From the NCBI GenBank assembly GCA_036351115.1, contig JAZBOL010000096.1:1-64000 (forward strand): a stretch of 64,000 bases of DNA, written 5' to 3'. The notes below the pieces were generated by a model, which made no database searches, was not told where the DNA came from, and was given only the letters and a program-made list of their open reading frames with translations. Positions 52,217 through 59,554 of this stretch are shown here, piece by piece. A program made the translations under genes and the position numbers. Numbering within the stretch: the stretch's first letter is position 1; each line of letters opens with the position of its first letter. The stretch is from Marinihelvus sp036351115. Lineage in GTDB: Bacteria > Pseudomonadota > Gammaproteobacteria > Xanthomonadales > SZUA-36.

Positions 52217-53188
52217 TCAGTAGGTGGCGTAAACGTCCGTGGTCAGTTCGGACAGGTCCGGCAGCGGCGAGGCCTGGGCCTCGCTGACAGCGCGGTCGAT
52301 GAGTTCGAGCACCTCGGCGTCGATCGCGTCGAGGCGCTCGGCGGTCAGCCAGCCCTCGCCGGTGACCCGCTCGCGAAACTTCACCAGGCAGTCCCGGCTG
52401 GCCCGGTGATTGGCGACCTCGTCCCTGTCCCGGTACTTCTGGGGGTCGCCCACGAAATGGCCGAAGAAGCGGGTCGTGACACATTCCACGGTGCTGGGGC
52501 CTCCGCCGTCGCGGGCACGCTGCACCGCGCGGCCGGCGGACTCGTACACGGCGAAGAAATCGTCACCATCGACTTTCTCCGCGGGCATGCCAAAGGCCGC
52601 GCTGCGGGACGCCACGTCCTTGGCGCCGACGGCATAATCGGCGCCCGTGTGCTCGCTGTAGCCGTTGTTCTCGACGATGAAAATGGTGGGCAGCTGGAGC
52701 ACCACCGCCAGGTTCATGGCTTCAAAAACCGTGCCCTGGTTGCTCGAGCCGTCCCCGGAAAAGGAGGCGCTCACGCGACCCTTGCCCTCGAGCCTGGCCG
52801 CCAGGGCTGCGCCCACGGCGATGGGCGGTCCGCCGCCGACAATGGCGTTGGCGCCGAGCATGCCCACGTCCCGGTCGGCGATGTGCATGGAGCCGCCCTT
52901 GCCCTTGCACAGCCCGTCGTGGCGGCCGTAAATCTCCTTCATCATGCCGATCACGTCACAGCCCTTGGCGATGCAGTGACCGTGGCCACGATGGGTGCTG
53001 ACGATGGTGTCATCCACCCCGAAGTGTTCGCAAACGCCCACCGCCACGGCCTCCTGTCCCGCGTACAGGTGGGTGAAACCGGGGATTTCGCCCTTCTGGA
53101 TCTCGATGTTCAGGCGCTCCTCGAACTCGCGAATGGTTTTCATCCGGCGGTAGGCCTGTTCAAGCTGCTCGGCGGTGAGTGAGGTCAT
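52217..53188 (-). CDS. Thiamine-dependent 2-oxoacid/acetoin dehydrogenase E1, alpha subunit
   Basis: The start is at ATG 53188, with CAGGAG seven bases upstream, giving 323 residues. The thiamine diphosphate motif GDGSSNQGTVFEAMNLAVVL and IFIVENNGYSEHTGADYAVG (GDG-x(25-30)-NN) is present, with HRGHGHCIAKGCDVIGMMKE before it. Length about 320 is closer to the AcoA/acetoin and branched-type alpha subunits than to pyruvate dehydrogenase. In this operon, with a Rieske oxygenase and alcohol dehydrogenases, cleavage of a ketol or diketone-derived intermediate to acyl-CoA is a reasonable guess. Substrate not determined. Confidence 0.93.
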   Translation of the reverse strand: MTSLTAEQLEQAYRRMKTIREFEERLNIEIQKGEIPGFTHLYAGQEAVAVGVCEHFGVDDTIVSTHRGHGHCIAKGCDVIGMMKEIYGRHDGLCKGKGGSMHIADRDVGMLGANAIVGGGPPIAVGAALAARLEGKGRVSASFSGDGSSNQGTVFEAMNLAVVLQLPTIFIVENNGYSEHTGADYAVGAKDVASRSAAFGMPAEKVDGDDFFAVYESAGRAVQRARDGGGPSTVECVTTRFFGHFVGDPQKYRDRDEVANHRASRDCLVKFRERVTGEGWLTAERLDAIDAEVLELIDRAVSEAQASPLPDLSELTTDVYATY

Positions 53189-53222
53189 GTCGGGCTCCTG
53201 GGTGTCGATGCGGAAGCGGCGC

Positions 53223-54551
53223 TCACAAGGCGCCCTCGGGTTTGCCATCCGGCCCGTAAAGGTAGTCATCCAGCACCTTGTGGAAGTGCCGGATGCGCAG
53301 CTCCTGCTTGCCCAGCCACAGCCCCCGGAATCCCTTCGACTGCATGCCCTTCTGGACCCCCGGGAGGTTGGCCGCGTCCTGGTCCAGCACCAGGCCGATG
53401 CTTTTTTCGCCGTGTTTGAACTGTTGGAACTCCGGTACATCCGGCCACTCCTCGCCGTCCGGGACCAGCTTGAAGGTCCAGATGTCGAAGTAGCACTTGT
53501 TCGGGTCCGTGGCGTGCGGGCGCTGGCGGAAAATCCAGTAGTCGTCCGCGTGCACGTTCATGGTGATGTTCGGAAAGATCAGGTAGTGGAAATCATCCGT
53601 CAGCTGCGCGTCGTGCAGGCGGGAGTAATCCTTGCCCTGCTCCGGGGCGTGCTCCCGTTTCCACTGCTGCAGGTCCCTGCGCACATCCTTCACCCGGCCG
53701 TAATAGTCCGCCGGATCCATGCCGCCCTCCTTCATCAGGTGCTTGATGCCCATGGGAATTTCCGGCGGCTGGTTCACCCGGGGAGAAAGGGTCGCGAACT
53801 CGATGAGGTAGCGGTTGTGACGCGAGTAGCAGTCGATCTGGATGTTCAGGTCATCGAGGTGCCAGAGCAACTGAGGGTGAATGCCCTGCACGTGATAGGA
53901 CTCGTTGAAGGCGTCCACGGAGGTCTTCCAGTTGCAGTCCCATTCCACGGTGACGTGCCGGTCCCGGGCCATCCTGGGAAACTGGTACGGATCGAGGTGC
54001 TCGGGAATCATGTCCAGGAATTCGGGCAGCGGCTCGACGTCCGGGTTCAGGCTGAAGAAGACGAGTCCGGCCCAGGTGTCACAGGGGATTTCCTCCAGCC
54101 CGGTGCAGGGCGTGCCCTGGGGAAAGGTGTCCGCGTCCGGGATGCGCTTGAAGCTGCCGTCCCGGTGGTATTCCCAGTGGTGATAGGCGCACTGGAAGGA
54201 CTCGGCGTGCCCGGCGCCCTCGGGGCGCAGCTGGTTCCCACGGTGCTGGCAGACGTTGTAGAAGGCGCGGATTCCGCCATCGTCCTGGCGCACGATGAGG
54301 ATCGACTCGGGCCCGATGTCGGTGACCACGTAGTCGCCCGGCTCCCGGAGGTCCTGTTCCACGCACCCCAGCAGCCAGACTTTCGACCACATGCGATCCC
54401 ATTCCAGGCGCATGAAGTCGGGATCGGTGTAGCGCTCCTTGGCAATGATGTCATTCGGCAGCTCCGGGTCCGGCGCCTTGTCGAGCGGCGTCATGCCAGC
54501 CGACGGTTCGTCCTGCGATTCGTTTCCTGCCTCGCGATTCGGGTCAGTCAT
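53223..54551 (-). CDS. Rieske ring-hydroxylating oxygenase, alpha subunit (no. 3)
   Basis: The start is at ATG 54551, overlapping the ThuA-like stop by eight bases (ATGACTGA), giving 442 residues. Rieske ligands C101-x-H103 (CQHRGNQLRP) and C121-x2-H124 (CAYHHWEYHRDG) are normal. The iron region is SVDAFNESYHVQGIHPQLLW. It resembles oxygenase no. 1 more than no. 2, for example in the shared PGDY segment and the C-terminal lengths. It needs a ferredoxin; the nearest are the divergent 2Fe-2S ferredoxin (58269) and the Rieske ferredoxin (38873). No beta subunit is encoded. Confidence 0.92.
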   Translation of the reverse strand: MTDPNREAGNESQDEPSAGMTPLDKAPDPELPNDIIAKERYTDPDFMRLEWDRMWSKVWLLGCVEQDLREPGDYVVTDIGPESILIVRQDDGGIRAFYNVCQHRGNQLRPEGAGHAESFQCAYHHWEYHRDGSFKRIPDADTFPQGTPCTGLEEIPCDTWAGLVFFSLNPDVEPLPEFLDMIPEHLDPYQFPRMARDRHVTVEWDCNWKTSVDAFNESYHVQGIHPQLLWHLDDLNIQIDCYSRHNRYLIEFATLSPRVNQPPEIPMGIKHLMKEGGMDPADYYGRVKDVRRDLQQWKREHAPEQGKDYSRLHDAQLTDDFHYLIFPNITMNVHADDYWIFRQRPHATDPNKCYFDIWTFKLVPDGEEWPDVPEFQQFKHGEKSIGLVLDQDAANLPGVQKGMQSKGFRGLWLGKQELRIRHFHKVLDDYLYGPDGKPEGAL

Positions 54552-55302
54552 GGCGAAGGTCCTGATCGCCCAGGGACCAGCGGATACCGCGACGCAGGAG
54601 CTCATGGAAAACCGGTTGCTTCCAGCTGCCGCGCTCCACGTCGTCGTACCAGTCCATGAGCGGTTGCATGTCGTAGTGGCCCCGGGCGTGGCCCAGGTTG
54701 AGGTACAGCACCTCGTTGTCCTCCCAGGGATGGAGGTACATGATCGGGACCGACTCCAGGTCGGTCCAGTTGGACTCGTCGAAACCGGGCGCGAGTCCGC
54801 TGAACGTCGTTTCCAGCAGGGGTTCGATCCGGCCGAAAAAGCGGCACAGGTAAATCTCGTCATCCGCTTCGAAGGGTTCGATGTCCCGGACCAGCGGATG
54901 ATCGGCGGTGGGGCGAACCGTGAAGGGCTGGATCGGCGGATGGGCGACGAACTGGCTGCCGATCATCTCGAAGAACCGGCGGTTCGTGCGCGGCGCCACC
55001 CAGCCCCGGCCCTTCTCGTAGCGTAACAGCGCATTGGTGCCGTGCAGGGCGAACCAGCGCTTGCCGGCGCGCAGGAACGCCGCCAGGGCGTCCGTGTCCT
55101 CGGCGCCGGGAATCACGTCGCTCGTGTAGGTGACCAGGATGTCGGCCGCGGCCAGCGCCTCGTGGTCGGAATAATCCGACGCCACGCTCACCCGGACCTG
55201 TTCGTGCTCGGCAAACAGCTTGAGTAGCTCGAGGCGCACGAAATCGAAGTCGTGGTAGCGTCCGGCACAGACCAGGTGAAGGTTTTTGCGGGCGGTAGCC
55301 AA
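54544..55302 (-). CDS. ThuA-like (trehalose utilisation / glutamine-amidotransferase-fold) protein
   Basis: The start is placed at TTG 55302 (252 residues), which follows the SDR stop with GGAGG at proper spacing; an ATG at 55341 would overlap the SDR by 29 bases. ThuA-fold segments: NLHLVCAGRYHDFDFVRLEL, SDHEALAAADILVTYTSDVI, LAAFLRAGKRWFALHGTNAL, and the C-terminal VLYLNLGHARGHYDMQPLMD. ThuA proteins act in sugar or ketol metabolism without a clear mechanism. Its place between SDRs and a Rieske oxygenase is unusual. Confidence 0.82.
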   Translation of the reverse strand: MATARKNLHLVCAGRYHDFDFVRLELLKLFAEHEQVRVSVASDYSDHEALAAADILVTYTSDVIPGAEDTDALAAFLRAGKRWFALHGTNALLRYEKGRGWVAPRTNRRFFEMIGSQFVAHPPIQPFTVRPTADHPLVRDIEPFEADDEIYLCRFFGRIEPLLETTFSGLAPGFDESNWTDLESVPIMYLHPWEDNEVLYLNLGHARGHYDMQPLMDWYDDVERGSWKQPVFHELLRRGIRWSLGDQDLRHD

Positions 55303-55312
55303 GCGGCGCCTC

Positions 55313-56077
55313 CTAGAGCTGCACCCGCTTGGTGAAGCCATTGTCGGCCACGAGGTTGATGCCGGTCACGAGGCTCGCGGCCGGGCTGGCGAGGAAGGTC
55401 ACGACGCGCGCGACCTCCTCCGGTGTACCCATGCGGCCGGCGGGGATCTGCTTGAGCGTGCCCTCGTACACCTTGGGCATGGTGCCCTTGATCATCTCCC
55501 AGGCGCCGCCTTCGAAGTAGATCGGACCGGGGGAAACGGTATTGACGCGCACGCCTTTCGCCGCCACGAACTGGGACAGCTGCTTGCTGTAGGTCACCAG
55601 CGCCGCCTTCATGGCGTTGTAGGCCATGGGCCCCATGAACGTTTCAACGGCGTTCGTGGAGCCGATGATCACGATGGAGCCGGCCCCGGACGCCTTGAGC
55701 GCGGGGAGGCAGGTCTCCGCGCCACGGACCGTGTGCAGCACGTCGATCTCGAAATTGCGCCACCAGTTTTTTTCCGAATCCATGCCCCCGCCACCGCTGA
55801 CGTTGGGCACGAAGATGTCGAGTCCGCCAAGGTCCTCGATGGCGGCCTCCAGCCATGCCTTGTAGGCGTCTGCATCTTTGACGTTGCATGGCTGGGCGAA
55901 AACCTTCACACCGTGCTGTTCGGCAATCTCCTTGCCCGCCTGGGCAGTCGCCTCGCCGTCCCGGGCGCCGATGGCCACGTTGACCCCTTCCGCCGCGAGG
56001 CACTCGGCGATGGCGCGCCCGATGCCCCGGGTGGAGCCGGTGATGATGGCGTTCTTGCCTTTGAGTCCTAGATCCAT
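55313..56077 (-). CDS. SDR-family oxidoreductase (with YxxxK)
   Basis: The 254-residue protein has the cofactor motif AIITGSTRGIGRAIAECLAA, and the catalytic YNAMKAALVTYSKQLSQFVA (Tyr and Lys of YxxxK present). Its C-terminus is EEVARVVTFLASPAASLVTG INLVAD-like. It probably oxidises a secondary alcohol or reduces a ketone with NAD(P)H. It is the second gene of the nine-gene operon, 33 bases after the first SDR gene, so two successive redox steps on the island substrate are likely. Confidence 0.9.
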   Translation of the reverse strand: MDLGLKGKNAIITGSTRGIGRAIAECLAAEGVNVAIGARDGEATAQAGKEIAEQHGVKVFAQPCNVKDADAYKAWLEAAIEDLGGLDIFVPNVSGGGGMDSEKNWWRNFEIDVLHTVRGAETCLPALKASGAGSIVIIGSTNAVETFMGPMAYNAMKAALVTYSKQLSQFVAAKGVRVNTVSPGPIYFEGGAWEMIKGTMPKVYEGTLKQIPAGRMGTPEEVARVVTFLASPAASLVTGINLVADNGFTKRVQL

Positions 56078-56110
56078 GTGTCGTGTTCTCCTCCGGGCAA
56101 CCCGTGGGGA

Positions 56111-56875
56111 TCAGCCCATGATTTCTTTCAGGGTGGGGATGCGGCGCAGTTCGGCGCCGCCGGTCACCGACAGGGTTTCGCCGGTCATGAAGCAGGCGGG
56201 ATGGGCGAGAAACACCGCGGCGTGGGCGATGTCCTCCGACGTTCCCATGCGCCCGAGGGGGATCTCTTCGAGCACGGCCCGTTCCAGGTTGGGGTTGCCG
56301 AACATGCCTTCGGTCATCTCGGTCCGGGTCATGCCCGGGGCGATGGCATTCACCCGGACGCCCTGCTCCGCGTACTCGAGCGCCGCGACCCGCGTGACCT
56401 GCTCGAGCCCGGCCTTGCTCCCGGCGTAGACCGAGGTACCGAAGGCCGGACGGGATGCAGTGAGGGAGGACAGCATGATGATGGAGCCGCCGCCCGGCAT
56501 ACGCGCCGCGCTCTCGCGAATGAAGGTAAGCCCGCCGATGAACTGCGTCTGGAGGCACGGCATGGCGGCCTCGGCGTCGAAATCCCGGATCGGCGTGAAG
56601 TGATTCAGCCCGGTCGAAAAAACCGCCGTATCGAGGCCGCCGAAATGATCGTCTACCCAGGCGAAAAGCGCCGCGACGCTCTCCGCCGCGGTGATGTCGC
56701 AGGGGTGGTGGTGTACGCCAAGCTCCTCAGCCACCGCGGCCAGGGCGTCTTCACGCCGGGCCGAAATCAGCACGTCCGCACCGGCGGCCTTCAGGGCGCC
56801 GGCAATGGCAGCACCGATGCCTTTGGTGGAGCTGGCGCCCATGACCAGGGCCTTGGATTCGGCGAGGCTTTTCAT
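56111..56875 (-). CDS. SDR-family oxidoreductase, first gene of nine-gene operon
   Basis: The start is at ATG 56875 (254 residues); the frame is open far upstream but that is the shadow of the reductase gene. Cofactor motif ALVMGASSTKGIGAAIAGAL, catalytic VYAGSKAGLEQVTRVAALEY, and PGMTRTEMTEG. The YxxxK is intact. The gene starts 57 bases from the AAACAGTC palindrome at 56932, and TATACT lies between them. It leads the operon with the third Rieske oxygenase, the thiamine-dependent complex and the PQQ dehydrogenase. Confidence 0.9.
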   Translation of the reverse strand: MKSLAESKALVMGASSTKGIGAAIAGALKAAGADVLISARREDALAAVAEELGVHHHPCDITAAESVAALFAWVDDHFGGLDTAVFSTGLNHFTPIRDFDAEAAMPCLQTQFIGGLTFIRESAARMPGGGSIIMLSSLTASRPAFGTSVYAGSKAGLEQVTRVAALEYAEQGVRVNAIAPGMTRTEMTEGMFGNPNLERAVLEEIPLGRMGTSEDIAHAAVFLAHPACFMTGETLSVTGGAELRRIPTLKEIMG

Positions 56876-56904
56876 GCGGGTGGTTCTGCGACGTCCGGGG
56901 GCGC

Positions 56905-56949
56905 AGTATACTGCAAGGAATTGACTGAAACAAACAGTCCTGACTGTTT
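56905..56949 (-). promoter_or_regulatory. Island operator 3 and promoter of the nine-gene operon
   Basis: AAACAGTC-CT-GACTGTTT (56932-56949) is a perfect palindrome, with the same centre as operator 1. On the minus strand TATACT (56905-56910) lies 21 bases from its edge, and TTGTTT, 17 bases upstream of that, overlaps the palindrome edge. The -10 sits 29 bases before the SDR ATG. On the other side the ferredoxin reductase (start 57053) is divergent, but no good -10 was found there. Confidence 0.72.
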
Positions 56950-57052
56950 TTTTATGGGGTTTTTTGGCACCCTTGGCCGGCGTCGGTGCGCCGGCCCGAA
57001 CGACCTGGCGCCAAACGCCCGATGCAACGGAAAACCCGGGAGAAACGCACCA

Positions 57053-58264
57053 TTGAGCGAGACCGTCGTCATTGTCGGAGCCGGCCAGGCCGGGCTTCAG
57101 ACCGCCATATCCCTGCGCCAGGGAGGCTTCGAGGGGCGGGTGATCCTGCTGGGCACCGAGACCCGTCTCCCCTATCAGCGCCCACCCCTGTCCAAGCAGG
57201 TGCTCAAGGGCGAATTCGACGCCGATCGCTGCACGCTGCGCGGCCAGGCATTTCTGGACGGGCAGGCGATCGACTTTCGCCCCGGCACGCGGGCCGCGGC
57301 CCTCGACTGCCAGCGGCGCTTCGTCCAGCTCGAGTCGGACCAGGTCATCGACTACGACTACCTCGTCATCGCCACCGGGGCGCGCCTGAATCGCGTCGAG
57401 CTGTCCGGATCCCGGCTCGCGGGCGTCCACTACCTGCGTACGCTGGATGACGCCCTCGCCCTGCGCGACGAGCTCGAGGGCGGGGATCGGCTTGTCGTGG
57501 CCGGCGGCGGTTACATCGGCCTGGAAGTCGCCGCCTCGGCAAGGGCGCTGGGTTGTGAGGTGGCGGTGGTCGAGGCCCAGCCACACATCATGCAGCGATC
57601 CGCGCTCGGTCCGATCGCCGATCGTCTGCTGGACCGTCACCGGAAGGAAGGCGTGGAGGTGCACCTGGGACGCCTGATGACGGAGATCCACGGCACCAGC
57701 CGGGTCCACGCGGTCAGCCTGGACGACGGCACACTCATCGAAACGAACGCCGTGCTCAAGGGCCTCGGCGTGCGGCCCGACATCGGCTGGCTCGAGGGTA
57801 GCGGCATCGAAACAGACCGGGGTGTGCGGGTGGACGCGCAGTGTCGCACCAGCGATCCCCGCGTGTTCGCCGCCGGGGACTGCGCCGAAACCCGGCACCC
57901 GCTCTACGCCGATCCCGTGGTGCTCGAGTCGGTGCAGAACGCCGTGTCCCAGGGGAAACTCTGCGCCGCGGCGATTCTCGGCCAGGATGCGCGCTACGAG
58001 GACGTGCCCTGGTTCTGGTCGGAACAGTATGATGCGCGGCTCCAGATGGCCGGACTGCCCCAGCCGGAGGACAGGGTTGTGGTCCGGGACGACGACCCCA
58101 ATGCTTTGACCGTGCTCAGCATGGGCGCAGACCGGCTCAACGCGATTCAGTGCATCAACGCGCCCCGCGATTACATGGCGGGCCGCAAGCTCATCGCCGC
58201 GGGTGCATCAATCGACGTGGAACGGCTCGAGGACGCTTCCGTTCCCCTGCAGGATTTAACGTGA
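57053..58264 (+). CDS. FAD-dependent ferredoxin reductase (putidaredoxin/rubredoxin reductase type)
   Basis: The start is taken at TTG 57053, with GGGAGA ten bases upstream, giving 403 residues. FAD motif VVIVGAGQAGLQTAISLRQG, PYQRPPLSKQVLKGEF, then the NAD motif LVVAGGGYIGLEVAASARAL and the late FAD segment SDPRVFAAGDCAETRHP. The protein passes NADH electrons to a ferredoxin. The 2Fe-2S ferredoxin follows four bases later, so the pair can feed Rieske oxygenases or a P450. Divergent from the nine-gene operon, it shares operator 3. Confidence 0.92.
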   Translation: MSETVVIVGAGQAGLQTAISLRQGGFEGRVILLGTETRLPYQRPPLSKQVLKGEFDADRCTLRGQAFLDGQAIDFRPGTRAAALDCQRRFVQLESDQVIDYDYLVIATGARLNRVELSGSRLAGVHYLRTLDDALALRDELEGGDRLVVAGGGYIGLEVAASARALGCEVAVVEAQPHIMQRSALGPIADRLLDRHRKEGVEVHLGRLMTEIHGTSRVHAVSLDDGTLIETNAVLKGLGVRPDIGWLEGSGIETDRGVRVDAQCRTSDPRVFAAGDCAETRHPLYADPVVLESVQNAVSQGKLCAAAILGQDARYEDVPWFWSEQYDARLQMAGLPQPEDRVVVRDDDPNALTVLSMGADRLNAIQCINAPRDYMAGRKLIAAGASIDVERLEDASVPLQDLT

Positions 58265-58268
58265 AGGA

Positions 58269-58592
58269 ATGACTGTGATCACACTGAAGGTGAAGGACCG
58301 GGACGGCGAGGTCCACGAGATCGAAGCCAGCGAAGGTAACACGCTCATGGAAGTGCTGCGCGAGTACGACTGGGGCGTGGCCGCCATCTGCGGCGGGATG
58401 TGCTCCTGTGGCACCTGCCACGTGTTCATCGAGGAAGGGGCCACCGAGCGATTCCCGGAACCGGACGTCGACGAGGAAGACCTGGTCGACATGCTCGAGT
58501 TCAGCCGCGAGGGCGTATCGCGCCTGAGCTGTCAGCTGAACCTCGAGGCCCGCCACGACGGCCTGGCGCTCGAACTCGCGCCGGACGAATAA
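58269..58592 (+). CDS. Adrenodoxin/putidaredoxin-type [2Fe-2S] ferredoxin
   Basis: The product has 107 residues. Ligands C41-x5-C47-x2-C50 (CGGMCSCGTCHVFIEE) and C88 (LSCQLNLE) match the vertebrate/bacterial P450-type ferredoxin pattern. It is not a Rieske protein. It starts four bases after the reductase gene. Partners could be the alpha-only Rieske oxygenases or a P450 outside the window. Confidence 0.95.
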   Translation: MTVITLKVKDRDGEVHEIEASEGNTLMEVLREYDWGVAAICGGMCSCGTCHVFIEEGATERFPEPDVDEEDLVDMLEFSREGVSRLSCQLNLEARHDGLALELAPDE

Positions 58593-58625
58593 GCCTGCCC
58601 GGGCGACTTTGCCCCGGGGAGCCGT

Positions 58626-59393
58626 CTACTGCACCGACAGGGCGTTGTCGATCATCAGTTCGGCGCCATTGACGAACCGCGACTCGTCGCTGGCCAGGTA
58701 CAGCACGAGGTTGGCCACGTCTTCCGGCTTTCCGATACCGACCGGGTCCTCCGGATTGTCTGCATCCGGGTCCGGGACATCCATCCCCAGCTGGCTGAAG
58801 GAGTCGTGAATCATGGGCGTGTCGATGGCGCCCGCGTGAATCGAGTTGACGCGGATGTTGTAGCCGTTCATCTGGCAATGCACCGCCAGCGACTTGGTCA
58901 TGGACCGCACGGCGCCCTTGGCCGCGGTGTAGGCGAAGAAGACCGGGTAGCCCAGGTGGGACGCGACGGAAGACATGTTGATGATCGATCCGCCGCCGCG
59001 CCGCTTGAGGGCCGGCAGCGCCGCCTGGCAACCGAGAAATACGCCCTCGTTCATGACCGCATTCGCCAGCCGGAACTGCTCGAGGGTGGTCGATTCCGGA
59101 GTCGCCACGATGACGATGCCGGCATTGTTCACGAGGACATCGAGGCCACCAAAGCGCGCCTCGGTCTCGGCGATGACTTCACCCCACCGCGCCTGGTCGC
59201 TCACGTCCTGTTTCAGGAACAGCGTTTCCGCGCCCGTTTCCTCGCTGATGGCCTTCGCCGCCTCGGCGCCGGCCTCGTTGATGTCGGTCATGACAACGCG
59301 GGCGCCTTCCTCCGCGAGGCGGCGGGCATCCGCCAGGCCAAGGCCCGAGGCAGCACCGGTCACGAGGACCACTTTTCCTTCGACTCTTCCCAT
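58626..59393 (-). CDS. SDR-family oxidoreductase under TetR control
   Basis: The start is at ATG 59393, with CAGGAG seven bases upstream, giving 255 residues. Motifs: VVLVTGAASGLGLADARRLA, LDVLVNNAGIVIV and FAYTAAKGAVRSMTKSLAVH with intact YxxxK. The C-terminal region ends VLYLASDESRFVNGAELMID. It is divergent from the TetR gene at 59555, and a strong palindrome covers the promoters between them. It likely oxidises an alcohol of the island substrate. Confidence 0.9.
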   Translation of the reverse strand: MGRVEGKVVLVTGAASGLGLADARRLAEEGARVVMTDINEAGAEAAKAISEETGAETLFLKQDVSDQARWGEVIAETEARFGGLDVLVNNAGIVIVATPESTTLEQFRLANAVMNEGVFLGCQAALPALKRRGGGSIINMSSVASHLGYPVFFAYTAAKGAVRSMTKSLAVHCQMNGYNIRVNSIHAGAIDTPMIHDSFSQLGMDVPDPDADNPEDPVGIGKPEDVANLVLYLASDESRFVNGAELMIDNALSVQ

Positions 59394-59454
59394 GCCTATC
59401 TCCTGATCCGCGCCCGGACGGCGCCTGCGAGCGGTGTGTGTTTCGATGCCCGGG

Positions 59455-59518
59455 ATCGTAACAATCACACCTGCTTGTTTCAATCAAGTGTGACTTTTTT
59501 CAGGGGCTTGCGTACACT
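59455..59518. promoter_or_regulatory. TetR operator with two divergent promoters
   Basis: A 29-bp imperfect palindrome (59465-59493) has arms TCACACCTGCTTG and CAATCAAGTGTGA around TTT, matching at 11 of 13 positions. On the minus strand TTGAAA (59478-59483), 17 bp, TACGAT (59455-59460) form a promoter for the SDR. On the plus strand GTGACT (59490-59495), 17 bp, TACACT (59513-59518) form one for the TetR gene. Both -35 elements lie in the palindrome, so a bound TetR would repress both genes. Confidence 0.7.
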
Positions 59519-59554
59519 CGTGTCCCAAGCAGGCCTTCGATGGCGGAGTGCGGC

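Noticed and set aside
56950..57052. Plus-strand -10 box for the ferredoxin reductase at the 20-bp rule
   Set aside because: The hexamer at that distance is CCCTTG, which is not a -10. Control of the reductase by operator 3 is therefore not claimed from spacing.
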